A stretch of DNA of 64,000 bases from Mycobacterium sp. 852013-50091_SCH5140682. GTDB taxonomy: Bacteria; Actinomycetota; Actinomycetes; Mycobacteriales; Mycobacteriaceae. The notes under the pieces were generated by a model. That model saw only the letters and a program-made list of their open reading frames with translations, had not been told where the DNA came from and made no database searches. Made by a program: the position numbers and the translations under genes. Positions 34,214-42,769 of this stretch are shown here, in pieces. Numbering within the stretch: the stretch's first letter is position 1; every line of letters starts with the position of its first letter. Location of the stretch: contig NZ_LZTB01000044.1 of the NCBI RefSeq assembly GCF_001665685.1, forward strand, positions 62,001 through 126,000. Direction: 5' to 3'.

Positions 34214-35137
34214 ATGGTGTCATTGCGGGCGCTGGAGTCCCTGGTGGCAGTAGCTGACCACGGATCGATCACCCGCGCCGCGGAAGCGCTGCATTCGTCG
34301 CAGCCCGCAGTGTCCCAACAGCTCGCCGCACTCGAACGTGAGACACGCACACAGTTGTTCCATCGCGAAGGGCGTGGAGTCAGGCTGACGCCCGCCGGTC
34401 GTGCGGCCCTGTCCGACGCGCGGCGGGCACTCGATGCCGCAGCTGCAGCAATGCGCTCAGCGCGCGTCGTCGGGGAAGGGGGCAGCGGGTCGTTGCGGCT
34501 CGCCTGCGCACAAAGCCTCACGGTCACGTTCCTCGGCCCTGTGATCCAACAATGGATCCAAAGCGATCGCGCAGTGAGGTTTACGCTGCGGGAATCGACC
34601 TCAATGGACGAGCTTGTGCAAGTGCTCGACGACGATGAGGTCGATGTGACGTTCGCTGCCGCCCCCACTTCCGTTCCTGACCGGTTCACGGTGACTCCGG
34701 TGGCAGACGAAGAGATTGTGCTGACAACAACATCGGACCATTGCCTGGCCAAACAGCCCGCAGTGCGACTCGATCAACTCGACGGCGTCCCCATCGTTCA
34801 CTTCGCTCCCGAGAATGGTCTGATCTCCTGGCTTGACTATTCGCTCGCCGAGGCCGGTGTCCGTCCGGATCCGGTGATGAGAACCGCGGTGACAGCATCC
34901 GCACCACAGCTTGCCGCTACCGGGCTCGGCGTCGCCATCACGCCGATCAGCGCGGTCGGCGAGGGTTTTCCTGGAGCTGTGCGGTCCTTCTCACCGCGCT
35001 GGTTCCGCCAACTCGTGGCCATCACTCCCTCAGCGCCCGACCCGCTCGCCGCCCGCTTCATCGGCGAACTGCGGGCGCGGGGCGTGCGCGTACCTAGGGA
35101 GATTCAGCAGCAACTTGTCACCGACGTCACCGCATGA
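34214..35137 (+). CDS. LysR-family transcriptional regulator
   Basis: A 307-residue LysR protein with an N-terminal helix-turn-helix (RALESLVAVADHGSITRAAEALHSSQPAVSQQLAALERE, residues 4 to 43) and a two-lobed effector domain. It starts 9 bases after the DUF3500 gene and probably controls the RraA/DUF3500/SDR/VOC/ADC cluster. The divergent SDR-RraA gap is the likely target, though no LysR T-N11-A motif was assigned. Its end overlaps the convergent nucleotidyltransferase gene by 11 bases. Confidence 0.88.
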   Translation: MVSLRALESLVAVADHGSITRAAEALHSSQPAVSQQLAALERETRTQLFHREGRGVRLTPAGRAALSDARRALDAAAAAMRSARVVGEGGSGSLRLACAQSLTVTFLGPVIQQWIQSDRAVRFTLRESTSMDELVQVLDDDEVDVTFAAAPTSVPDRFTVTPVADEEIVLTTTSDHCLAKQPAVRLDQLDGVPIVHFAPENGLISWLDYSLAEAGVRPDPVMRTAVTASAPQLAATGLGVAITPISAVGEGFPGAVRSFSPRWFRQLVAITPSAPDPLAARFIGELRARGVRVPREIQQQLVTDVTA

Positions 35138-35789
35138 GACGTGCGTCAGCGAGTTGCCCCAACCAGCCATGGTCGGGATAGAGCCGAGTGATCCAACCTG
35201 CGAGGCGAGCCCTGCTGGTCTCGGTCAGCCGCGGTGCGACCCGATCGAAGTCGTTTTGATCCTTGGGATCGGCGCGGCGCGCCTTGAACAGCAGCGCCAC
35301 CTCGGGGATGAGGTAGGGCATGCCGTCGCGGAAACCGATCAGCTCGCCGTAGGGCAGCGTGATCGACGGGTCTCGTCGGCACACCCACCGGTTGCCGTCG
35401 TGCGGCTCGCGGAATACGTCGAGGTGGTAGCGACCGCTCGCGGGATCTCGGCACCACGTCTGATGAAGGTCCGGATGCTCACCCGCATCGGCGTACGGCC
35501 AGAGTCGCCCGGCGCCGGCGACATCCCACTCGAAGCCCGGCAACGCGTCGGCGATCTCCGGAAAACCCCGGCGGGGAACGGCGATTTCGATGTCGGAATG
35601 AAGTCGCGGTGTGCCACCGAGATACAGGTCGATCGCCCAGCCGCCGGCCACACACCACGGGGCCTGAACGTGCGCGAGCCGCTCGGCCACCTCGCCCGGA
35701 GTCCATGGGGCCCACAGCCGGTCGAGCTCCTCGGCAGAGGGCATCCGGCCGCCGGGCGGAAGTGCATCGTGCGGTGCGGAATTCGTCAT
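35127..35789 (-). CDS. Aminoglycoside-adenylyltransferase-like nucleotidyltransferase
   Basis: A 220-residue protein resembling the PF10706 aminoglycoside-2''-adenylyltransferase group. The core WCVAGGWAIDLYLGG precedes RLHSDIEIAVPR, giving the metal-binding D-x-E pair, with LDVFREPHDGNRWVCRRD and IPEVALLFKARRADPKDQNDF further on. Many chromosomal members have no proven resistance role, so resistance should not be assumed. The ATG overlaps the tautomerase stop (ATGA). Confidence 0.78.
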   Translation of the reverse strand: MTNSAPHDALPPGGRMPSAEELDRLWAPWTPGEVAERLAHVQAPWCVAGGWAIDLYLGGTPRLHSDIEIAVPRRGFPEIADALPGFEWDVAGAGRLWPYADAGEHPDLHQTWCRDPASGRYHLDVFREPHDGNRWVCRRDPSITLPYGELIGFRDGMPYLIPEVALLFKARRADPKDQNDFDRVAPRLTETSRARLAGWITRLYPDHGWLGQLADARLMR

Positions 35790-36112
35790 CGCGGCTCAGG
35801 GTATCTCGGCTGGGCAACGCCGAAGTTCTTGCGCAGCACGACGGCGAGCGTGCGGTATAGGAGCCGCTCGGTTTCAGTGCTTCGGCCGCGTTGGGTGAAG
35901 ATCTGGACGATGACGGTGCCTTTGGTCCGCTGGAAGTCTAGTCCGGCGTCGAGTGCGATAATTTCGTCTGACTCATGCTGGTTCACAATTTGGAACCGGT
36001 CGCGTTCAGGTATTACGAGTACGTCGATTAGCGGCTGTTGGACAGCGTCAGTGATAGCCCGGACAGCTTCGGGAGTACGGCCGCGGATCATGTCGATACG
36101 AACGAGTGGCAC
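35786..36112 (-). CDS. Tautomerase-family protein
   Basis: A 108-residue protein of the tautomerase superfamily. The GTG at 36112 is strongly supported: AAAGGAG lies 6 bases upstream, and it places Pro immediately after the initiator (PLVRIDMIRGRTPEAV), the catalytic N-terminal proline of the family. The downstream blocks LIDVLVIPERDRFQIV and TVIVQIFTQRGRSTETERLLY fit the longer DUF1904-like/tautomerase members. The substrate is unknown. It overlaps the downstream nucleotidyltransferase gene. Confidence 0.8.
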   Translation of the reverse strand: MPLVRIDMIRGRTPEAVRAITDAVQQPLIDVLVIPERDRFQIVNQHESDEIIALDAGLDFQRTKGTVIVQIFTQRGRSTETERLLYRTLAVVLRKNFGVAQPRYPEPR

Positions 36113-36541
36113 ATCAAGCTCCTTTGATTGGCCGGAGTTGTACTGGATTATCGGCCGAATTCTCGATTGCGGCGATTGTATTTTGCAGACCAACTCACTG
36201 CTCCGCTGATCGAAAAGTGTTGGTGCGGTTGGATTGCACCTGGGTTTCGAGGCGGGTTATATCGCGCAATGATGTGAGCTGAACCTTTCAGATACCTGGC
36301 GGGAGACCGGCAGGGTGCGGTCAACGGGACGATAATTGTGTTCGCCGCCGCGACGTGGGTCCGCTTGCAATTCGTCCCCGGCTCTGGCGATGAATTACCC
36401 GCCAGCAGTTGGTCGTACAATCGAGAGATTCCCCTGGTCTCCTTGATTTCTAGACTGGCAGCTTTACCTCGGCCTGCGGAATGTCGCAGTCGGGGACAGG
36501 GTGGCGTCTGCCGAATTGCCGCCAGGTGCTGATACCGTGAA
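36113..36541. other. Intergenic region, no gene recognised
   Basis: About 430 bases between the divergent tautomerase and TetR genes, visibly richer in A and T than the flanks. Short open frames here have implausible composition. No RNA gene, terminator or repeat is recognised apart from the palindrome starting at 36542. Confidence 0.5.
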
Positions 36542-36561
36542 GTTTGAACAGGATTTTAAAC
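36542..36561 (+). promoter_or_regulatory. TTTGAAC-type element at the TetR promoter
   Basis: GTTTGAA-n6-TTTAAAC, 6 of 7 arm positions complementary. The preceding 11 bases GAAGTTTGAAC (36539-36549) recur exactly upstream of the flavin reductase at 44812-44822. It lies 28 to 47 bases before the preferred TetR start and fits an autoregulatory operator. Confidence 0.55.
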
Positions 36562-36588
36562 GCGCTGCGAGAAGGGCTGGTGGTCATT

Positions 36589-37197
36589 GTGCCGCGGGAG
36601 AGTCCACGGTCTGAGCCTATGAGGCTCGCGTTGCGCGAGGCTGCGTTGACCGTGGCAGCTGAGTTCGGGGTGCGTGGCGTCAACCACCGTCGGATTGCAT
36701 CGACGGCGTCGGTCGCTATCGGATCGGTGAGCTATCACTACGAGAGCATCGATGAGTTGATTTTCGAGGCGTTCGCCGAATGGGTCCGCCGCCAGACGGA
36801 TCGGTTTACCCCTGCCTTTGAGGCTGCTTCGGATGAGGACAGTCTTGTGCGGGCTGTGCTCAATCACCTGCATATCATGTACGGCAATCCGCGTGATCGA
36901 ATCTTGTTGTTCGAGCTGTATGCCCAGTCGGTCCGGGATCCGGTGTATCACGGGCTAGTGGAGAACTGGTCGGTCACGGCCCGGGCCGCGATCGAACGTT
37001 TGTATAGCGCACAGACGGCGCAGCAGCTTGAAGCGGTGTGGGAGGGGATCGGTGTGCAGTTGGTGATGGGTGGTTCCATTTCCGCTCCAGAGCAGGCCGA
37101 GCCCTTCATTCGACTGGTGCTTGATCAGGAAAGTGCACCGGCGAAGGCTGGGCGGCGTGCCGCTTCTCGACGGAAGACCACAGCGCGCCTCAGTTGA
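36589..37197 (+). CDS. TetR-family regulator, likely controller of the amine cluster
   Basis: A TetR protein of about 202 residues with helix-turn-helix REAALTVAAEFGVRGVNHRRIASTASVAIGSVSYHYESIDELIFEAF near the N terminus and a helical ligand domain after it. The start is uncertain. GTG 36589 gives a normal-length N-terminal arm and has GAAGGG 12 bases upstream; GTG 36580 and ATG 36619 are alternatives. It converges with the permease gene, and elements resembling its own promoter site recur at the other gene starts of this cluster. Confidence 0.85.
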   Translation: MPRESPRSEPMRLALREAALTVAAEFGVRGVNHRRIASTASVAIGSVSYHYESIDELIFEAFAEWVRRQTDRFTPAFEAASDEDSLVRAVLNHLHIMYGNPRDRILLFELYAQSVRDPVYHGLVENWSVTARAAIERLYSAQTAQQLEAVWEGIGVQLVMGGSISAPEQAEPFIRLVLDQESAPAKAGRRAASRRKTTARLS

Positions 37198-37268
37198 ACT
37201 GAGACGCGCTGCGGTGTAAGAGTTTTCGGATTTGCGCGGTCAACGAGGTGGTCTGAACGTGGAGGTGC

Positions 37269-38753
37269 TTAGGTGACGGCTACCTGGTCGCGGTCGTCGT
37301 CCTGGGGGTCACCGGTTTGGCCGCCCAGTCGGCGGTAGATGTCCGGGCGGGCTTTCTTCCAGTGCAGCGCGAGGACGAACCCGACTACGCCGGTGCCGTA
37401 GATGAAGACCTGCAGGACGGTTCCCAGTACGGTCGAGCCGCCGATGAGCAGGGGGAAGTACCACGCGATGATGGCGACAAACGATGCGAGGCCGACGAAT
37501 CCCAAACCGGGGGCGACGAGTGATCGCCACCAGTTCTCGCTGTGCATCGTGCGACGCAGGTAGACGATGACAGCCAGGCTTGTCAGCGTCATGACGATCA
37601 GGATGGCGTAGCAGAAGATGCCAAACATCCAGGAGTAGAACTTCACGGCGTCCAGTCCGGTGAAGGGCAGCACGAGGATCAGGACGATCACGGCCACGGC
37701 TGCGGAGGCGATCGCGGGTGAGCCGTGTTTGGGATGGGCCTTGCCGAGAGCCTTCGGTAGCACTCCGTCGCGAGCGAGGGCGTTGACGTATCGGGCGACC
37801 GTGTTGTGTGGGGCGAGCGTTGCGGCGAACAGACTGGTGACGACGAGGCAGCGCATGATCTTGGCGGCGGTGTCGCCGGCGTAGTACGCCAGTCCGTCGG
37901 CGAACATGCTTGTTCCGTTGGTGGTGGCGACGTCCGCGACGTTGTTTGGCCCGTAGAAGGTGACCAGTGCCCAGGAGGAGAGAACGTAGAACAGGCCGAT
38001 CAGGATGATCGCGAGATAGGTGGCCCGCGGCACAGTGCGTGAGGGGTCTTTGACCTCGGATCTATAGACAGCGGTCGATTCGAAGCCGATGAACGTGGCG
38101 GCGGCGAAGAGGATGGCGATGCCGACCGAGCCCGAGGTGAATGCGGAGGGAGTGAATGAGGTCAGCTGGAATCCGTGGGGGCCGCCGGTAAAAAGCACCG
38201 GCAAGTTGAACACCATCACGATGATCACTTCAAAGGCCATCAGCACGCTCAGGATGGTTCCGGACAGGTCGACGTTGAAGTGCCCGAGAGCCGCGACGGC
38301 GACCCAGAGAAGTACCGCTGGGATCCACCAGGGCACCGTGTCGCCTTTTACGAACGAACCGACAAGAAGATTGATCGAATCGCCGAAGAAGGCATACATG
38401 CCGACCAGGCAGGTCACGTATCCGAGCAGGGCGAGGAATGCGGCGGCCATGCCGGCCTCGCGACCCAGACCGCCGGTGACATAGGCGTAGAACGCGCCCG
38501 TCCGGGGGAAGACCCTCGCCATTGCGGTGAATCCGGTGGCGAACAGCACGAGTACGACACCGATGAGGGCGTAGATGCAGGGCGCTCCGGCGCCGTTGCC
38601 TTCCGAGATGACCAGCGGTACCACGCCGGCGATGGCACCAAGGGGCGCCGAGAACGACAGGACTGTGAAGATCAGTTTTGTGGTTCCCATGTGGCCGACG
38701 AGTGCGGTGCCTTTGGGGGCGTTCCCAGAGTCCGCGTCGTGTGTGTCTTCCAT
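37269..38753 (-). CDS. APC-family amino acid/amine permease
   Basis: A 494-residue APC superfamily transporter with about twelve hydrophobic spans. The signature is LIFTVLSFSAPLGAIAGVVPLVISEGNGAGAP in the first span pair, FAAATFIGFESTAVYRSEVKDPSRTVPRA in the middle loop and APHNTVARYVNALARDGVLPKALG. This pattern belongs to amino acid or amine permeases, probably importing the substrate of the cluster. ATG 38753 has GGGAG 5 bases upstream. It is last in the minus-strand series, separated from the RibB-like gene by a long leader. Confidence 0.88.
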   Translation of the reverse strand: MEDTHDADSGNAPKGTALVGHMGTTKLIFTVLSFSAPLGAIAGVVPLVISEGNGAGAPCIYALIGVVLVLFATGFTAMARVFPRTGAFYAYVTGGLGREAGMAAAFLALLGYVTCLVGMYAFFGDSINLLVGSFVKGDTVPWWIPAVLLWVAVAALGHFNVDLSGTILSVLMAFEVIIVMVFNLPVLFTGGPHGFQLTSFTPSAFTSGSVGIAILFAAATFIGFESTAVYRSEVKDPSRTVPRATYLAIILIGLFYVLSSWALVTFYGPNNVADVATTNGTSMFADGLAYYAGDTAAKIMRCLVVTSLFAATLAPHNTVARYVNALARDGVLPKALGKAHPKHGSPAIASAAVAVIVLILVLPFTGLDAVKFYSWMFGIFCYAILIVMTLTSLAVIVYLRRTMHSENWWRSLVAPGLGFVGLASFVAIIAWYFPLLIGGSTVLGTVLQVFIYGTGVVGFVLALHWKKARPDIYRRLGGQTGDPQDDDRDQVAVT

Positions 38754-39368
38754 TGTGTCTCCCAATAGTGTGGATGAGGTTCCACCCGCGGCTTGGTGTA
38801 CGTGAAGCGTGCGGCACGGGCTTGTGCCAGGCCCCTGCCAATGTGTTGGTCGAAGTGACCAAGAAGCCCAAGTGGATGGTCCTTTTGCGGCGCGGCCCTC
38901 GGACTGCCGCGGCGCCGGAATCTCTGTCTCCTTGCGGAACGGTCGATATCGGAACGCTTGTTTGAACTTCTGTATTGGAAAAAAGTTCAAATTTAGCTAG
39001 ATCACAATGTAGCCCCGCATGTGACCTAGGTCAATCCCTGAATGTGACTTTTGTGTTGCTGATTGCTCGCGCTGCCTGCACGCACCATGGTGTGGGACCA
39101 GCCGCGGCAAACTGCTCGTCCGTTGTGTGCGCGGTCCAGGAAACATGCAGTGCTGGTGGCGGTTTCGGTATACGGCGGCCGCAATATGGCCAGAGTGAAA
39201 CCCGGCACGATTGGTACCAAGCGCTGTGGGTGCCGCGCCACGCCTTGGCCACGGCGACCAAATGGGTCAGATTGTCCAGAACGGCGCGTTCGATCATTGG
39301 CCCGACCAAGACCAACACGGAATCTGGCGAAGAACCGATAAGGCATTGATGGATGCGGATGGACGCGC
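38754..39368. other. Long leader of the permease gene, no gene recognised
   Basis: A 615-base stretch between the RibB-like gene and the permease. It carries the inverted TTTGAACTT/AAGTTCAAA element about 210 bases before the permease start. A 95-codon minus-strand frame (39031-39318) has no recognisable family or ribosome site. It may include an independent promoter and an untranslated leader. Confidence 0.5.
38960..38992 (-). promoter_or_regulatory. Inverted TTTGAACTT/AAGTTCAAA element upstream of the permease
   Basis: Perfect 9-base complementary arms (38961-38969 and 38983-38991) with a 13-base spacer. The right side contains AAAAAAGTTCAAAT, a 14-base string found exactly again before the SDR gene at 45269-45282. 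Confidence 0.6.
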
Positions 39369-40022
39369 TTAACCCTCAGGTGCTGACCAGTAGTAGGCGG
39401 TGGTGACGTCGGCGGCATCGACGTAGCCCAAGCCGAGTGTGTCCGCTATGCGCCTCCCCTCGGGAGGAGAGGCGAGATCACAAGGCGAATCCACCGAAAT
39501 GAGCGTGGTGAACGCTGCCGCTGTGGCGGCGCCGGTCGCCACTTCTTCCAGCATCAGCACGATTTGAGCGTCGGCAGGTACAGACCCGACGATGATGTCG
39601 GCCGCGACCGGAATCACATGGCCCGGTCGGCGGAATGATTGGGCGGTGCTGTCTTGTGCGGCGAGGCGGCGAATGGTCTCGGTGCGGTCATGAGCGGAGA
39701 TCCCGGTTCCGATCCGGCTCGCCGCATCGACAGCGACATAGCTGTTGGGGCACAACGATTTCGGATCGGACGGCATCCGGGGAACCTGCAGGTCCCGTAA
39801 GCGTTGACTGGTCATGGCCACAAAGATCAGGCCGGCGCCGTGGGTGACGAGCGCAGTCGTTGCCGTCGCAGCGGCCGTCGCGCCGTTGAGCGCGAGCAAA
39901 CTGCGCGTCCGGTGCCCCACGATCACAGGTTCTCCGAGGCGGTACCGGGTAAGGGTGGCTTGTAGGTCGGCTGAGGGTGACATCGCGGTCCTGGTGATGT
40001 ATTCGTCGACGGTGACGGACAT
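39369..40022 (-). CDS. RibB-like (DHBP synthase) homologue with altered active site
   Basis: A 217-residue protein with the 3,4-dihydroxy-2-butanone 4-phosphate synthase fold: YVAVDAASRIGTGISAHDRTETIRRLA and SFRRPGHVIPVAA are close to the RibB blocks VDA..GTGISA.DR and RPGHVFPL. The acidic loop DDxDREGEGD that binds Mg and starts catalysis is absent; the aligned stretch reads GHRTRSLLALNG. Normal DHBP synthase activity is therefore unlikely, and a changed or binding role is inferred. It is last in a tight minus-strand operon (24 bases after the aminotransferase). Confidence 0.78.
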   Translation of the reverse strand: MSVTVDEYITRTAMSPSADLQATLTRYRLGEPVIVGHRTRSLLALNGATAAATATTALVTHGAGLIFVAMTSQRLRDLQVPRMPSDPKSLCPNSYVAVDAASRIGTGISAHDRTETIRRLAAQDSTAQSFRRPGHVIPVAADIIVGSVPADAQIVLMLEEVATGAATAAAFTTLISVDSPCDLASPPEGRRIADTLGLGYVDAADVTTAYYWSAPEG

Positions 40023-40046
40023 GGGAGGGCCTCCCGGGGTGGTCGT

Positions 40047-41384
40047 TCAGAGGGATTGGGCAGCCGCGGCGAACTCGGTCAGGAACCGGTCGGCGTCGGT
40101 GTCGTCGAACACCAGCGGCGGACGGATCTTGAGCACATGGCCGTGCATACCACTGGCAGAGATAAGGATTCGGCGTCTGCGCAGATCGTTGACGAGGTCG
40201 GCGGCCTTGTCCGGGTCGGGTGATCCATCCGAGCGCACGATGTCGACACCGATGAACATTCCTACGCCCCGGATCTCGCCGATCGCCGGCTGATCGGAGG
40301 CGATCGTGGCGATCGTGTCGCGCATACGTGTCCCGACCGTATGCGCCCGCGAGAGCAGTTGTTCGTCTCGAATCACGTCGAGGACGGCCTGCGCCGCGGC
40401 AATCGATGCCGTGTTGCCACCGAAAGTGTTGAAGTAGCGGACCGTACGATCGAATTCTTCGGTGATCTCGGGCCGGAATACCGCCGCGGCGATGGGCACG
40501 CCGTTGCCCATCGGTTTACCGATGGTGACGATGTCGGGAACGATGTGGTGGCGCTGAAAACCCCACCAGGCTTCTCCGGTACGACAGAACCCCGGCTGCA
40601 CTTCGTCGGCAATGTAGAGGCCTCCGGCCCGGTGCACCTCTTCGATCACAGGCTGGAGGAAACCGGCGGGGTCGGTGAACACCCCATCGCTGGAGAAGAT
40701 GCTGTCAGCGACAAAGGCGGCCAGCCCATAACCGTGACGCTGGAGATCGGCAATGGCCGTCGCCACGCGAGCGCGCATCGCCGACGCGATATCACCGCCA
40801 TCGGCATGCTGACGATCTGGCGCTTCGATCACTCGGACGTGTTTGCCCAGCGGTGTCCCCGGGCCCAGTGACGGTGACATAGCGGCGACGGCCGCGGTCA
40901 GCCCGTGATAGGCGTTCTCGGTGACGATGATTCCTTCGTTCCCGGTGACGAAGGTCGCCAGGCGAAGTGCCAGATCATTGGCTTCGGATCCCGTGCAGGT
41001 GAGGGTGATTCGGCTGAGTTCGGCCGGGAAGGTTGCCGTGAGCCGCTCGCTGTAGTCGATTACGAGATCTTGGATGTAGCGGGTATTGGTGCTGATCGTT
41101 TGCATCTGGCGGTGAACGGCTTCGACGACGTGCGGGTGACAGTGTCCGACGCTGGGCACGTTGTTGTACACATCCAGAAAATCGTTGCCGTCAGCATCGA
41201 ACAGATGTGTTCCGCTGGCCCGGACGAACTCCAGCGGTTCGCGATAGAACAGTCGGTACCCAGGACCGAAAACCTTCGCTCGGCGGGCGAACTGGGACCT
41301 CACCTCGGGACTGAGTCCGGAGAGGTCTATGGGGTCGAAACCGTTGATCATGGGAGCGCGGGTTCCGGCTGCAGATGGGCTCAT
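40047..41384 (-). CDS. Class III aminotransferase / possible amino-alcohol-phosphate phospho-lyase
   Basis: A 445-residue PLP enzyme of fold type I, class III. Visible are TCTGSEANDLALRLA for phosphate binding, ENAYHGLT, IADEVQPGFCRTGEAWWGFQ and the PLP lysine K290 in TIGKPMGNG. It resembles ethanolamine-phosphate and hydroxylysine-phosphate phospho-lyases (AGXT2L type) as much as ordinary omega-aminotransferases. The upstream gene is a small-molecule kinase, and that pairing is what makes a phospho-lyase role likely. GAAGGA lies 9 bases upstream of the ATG. Confidence 0.82.
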   Translation of the reverse strand: MSPSAAGTRAPMINGFDPIDLSGLSPEVRSQFARRAKVFGPGYRLFYREPLEFVRASGTHLFDADGNDFLDVYNNVPSVGHCHPHVVEAVHRQMQTISTNTRYIQDLVIDYSERLTATFPAELSRITLTCTGSEANDLALRLATFVTGNEGIIVTENAYHGLTAAVAAMSPSLGPGTPLGKHVRVIEAPDRQHADGGDIASAMRARVATAIADLQRHGYGLAAFVADSIFSSDGVFTDPAGFLQPVIEEVHRAGGLYIADEVQPGFCRTGEAWWGFQRHHIVPDIVTIGKPMGNGVPIAAAVFRPEITEEFDRTVRYFNTFGGNTASIAAAQAVLDVIRDEQLLSRAHTVGTRMRDTIATIASDQPAIGEIRGVGMFIGVDIVRSDGSPDPDKAADLVNDLRRRRILISASGMHGHVLKIRPPLVFDDTDADRFLTEFAAAAQSL

Positions 41385-41410
41385 CGTCTGTGTTCCTTCG
41401 GGCAGAGTTT

Positions 41411-42496
41411 TCAGAAGCGTGATGGTGGCGCCTGCAGGCGTGCGGCGACCTCATCCGGTGACACCGCCGCCGCGGCGGCAAGGTTTTCCCAATCAGAGCT
41501 GGCGTGACTCATCAGATACTCGTGGCGTTCGGGATTCTGGTGGGCACGCCACCCAGCGATAAGGGCTCGCATCAGCAGGCGAGCCAAGACGGTGTGCGGC
41601 AGTAGCGACATTTCGTTCGATGACAGAGTCCGTACTCGCTGATATCCGGAAAGGACAGCCGCGGCACGGTCCCAGGGATCGGGTAGCTCAGCGCTGAGTT
41701 GGTTTGCCATCGCCACGCTGACATCGAAGATGGTGGCAGAGCGGACCGCGTCGCCGAAATCCAGGATGCCCGTCACATAACGCGGATCGCTCGGGGAGAC
41801 CACGACGTTGAACGGGCTGAAGTCTCCGTGAATCACCTGGGTGTCGAGGGCGGCCACGACCGGTGTCACGGTCTCGTTGTAACCCGCGATTACCCGATCG
41901 GTGACATCGAGGTGGCTTGGATCGGTGGTGTAGGCGCGCAAGGGGCCGAGACGGTGGAAGTGGGCCAGATCCCACAGGACAAGCCGTGTGTCGGCGCCAT
42001 GGGTGAAGTCTTTGAGTGCCAACGATAGTCGGGCGAGCATGCCGCCCACGTTCTGCAACTGTTCGTGAGATGGGTCGGCGTGGCTCAGCGTTGTCCCTGG
42101 AATGAACTGCAGGACACGCAAGATCCTGGGGTACTTGCCGGTTGTCGCATCGATGGTGTGGTGTCCGCATCCGTCGAGTGTCGGGATCACCTGCTGGACG
42201 GGCAGATCCGGTGCCACAGTGCTGACGTGGCGGATCGCGGCGGTCTGTAGCGCAACGATGTCGGGATCTTCACCGTCGGGGGAGACTTTCACCAGATAGG
42301 TCCCGGCGGCTGTGGTCAGCCGGAAGGTGTCGTCCTTCTCCGTCGCGATGCGTGACAATGTCCCCGAGAGACCGTAGCGACTGTCGATAAGCGACCTGAC
42401 CACTTCAACGTCGCTAGGTGTGCCGGTGGAGGCGAGGCCGCTCTCGGCGACGAGACGGTCGAAGAAATCGGTCGGTGTGTGTGCGTTCGCTGTCAC
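41411..42496 (-). CDS. Aminoglycoside phosphotransferase-fold kinase (hydroxylysine/amino-alcohol kinase-like)
   Basis: A kinase of about 361 residues with the APH/choline-kinase fold: nucleotide region DTFRLTTAAGTYLVKVSP, catalytic Brenner loop VIHGDFSPFNVVVSP and metal motif GILDFGDAV. It resembles hydroxylysine-kinase-like proteins that phosphorylate a side-chain hydroxyl for elimination by a partner PLP phospho-lyase. GTG 42496 is preferred, with CGAGG 9 bases upstream; longer in-frame starts exist to 42583. The substrate is inferred only as an amino alcohol. Confidence 0.8.
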   Translation of the reverse strand: MTANAHTPTDFFDRLVAESGLASTGTPSDVEVVRSLIDSRYGLSGTLSRIATEKDDTFRLTTAAGTYLVKVSPDGEDPDIVALQTAAIRHVSTVAPDLPVQQVIPTLDGCGHHTIDATTGKYPRILRVLQFIPGTTLSHADPSHEQLQNVGGMLARLSLALKDFTHGADTRLVLWDLAHFHRLGPLRAYTTDPSHLDVTDRVIAGYNETVTPVVAALDTQVIHGDFSPFNVVVSPSDPRYVTGILDFGDAVRSATIFDVSVAMANQLSAELPDPWDRAAAVLSGYQRVRTLSSNEMSLLPHTVLARLLMRALIAGWRAHQNPERHEYLMSHASSDWENLAAAAAVSPDEVAARLQAPPSRF

Positions 42497-42707
42497 TTCG
42501 ATGCCTCGTGTCGTCGCTGTGGGTCGTGAGTTCGGCATTCGTTGAATGCTGATAGTCGCCATACGTGAATCTCGGACTGTCACAGGTGCGGTGGCGTAGG
42601 GAAGGAGAAGCCGTCTTCGGGATTGTCGGTCGGCGGTCGCGCACCGCGATGGCCGATGCCGACGATTCGACGGGAGATGAACGATGTGATTGGTCAGCTG
42701 GACCGGA

Positions 42708-42744
42708 CTGGATCGTCAACCACAGCGTGCGGTTGACGATCCAG
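42708..42744. other. Strong intercistronic hairpin between cupin and kinase genes
   Basis: A perfect 14-base stem (42708-42721 with 42731-42744) and 9-base loop; imperfect pairing extends it to about 22 pairs. There is no T run. In the 273-base gap inside the minus-strand operon it could cause partial termination, RNA processing or protection of the upstream message. Confidence 0.7.
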
Positions 42745-42769
42745 ACTGGACCCTTGCCGACGACCTCAG

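Noticed and set aside
35127..35789. Aminoglycoside resistance gene
   Set aside because: The fold matches adenylyltransferase-like proteins, but chromosomal members often lack resistance activity; only a generic nucleotidyltransferase call is supported.
39031..39318. 95-codon minus-strand frame in the permease leader
   Set aside because: There is no ribosome site, no recognised family and an overlapping plus-strand frame of similar quality.
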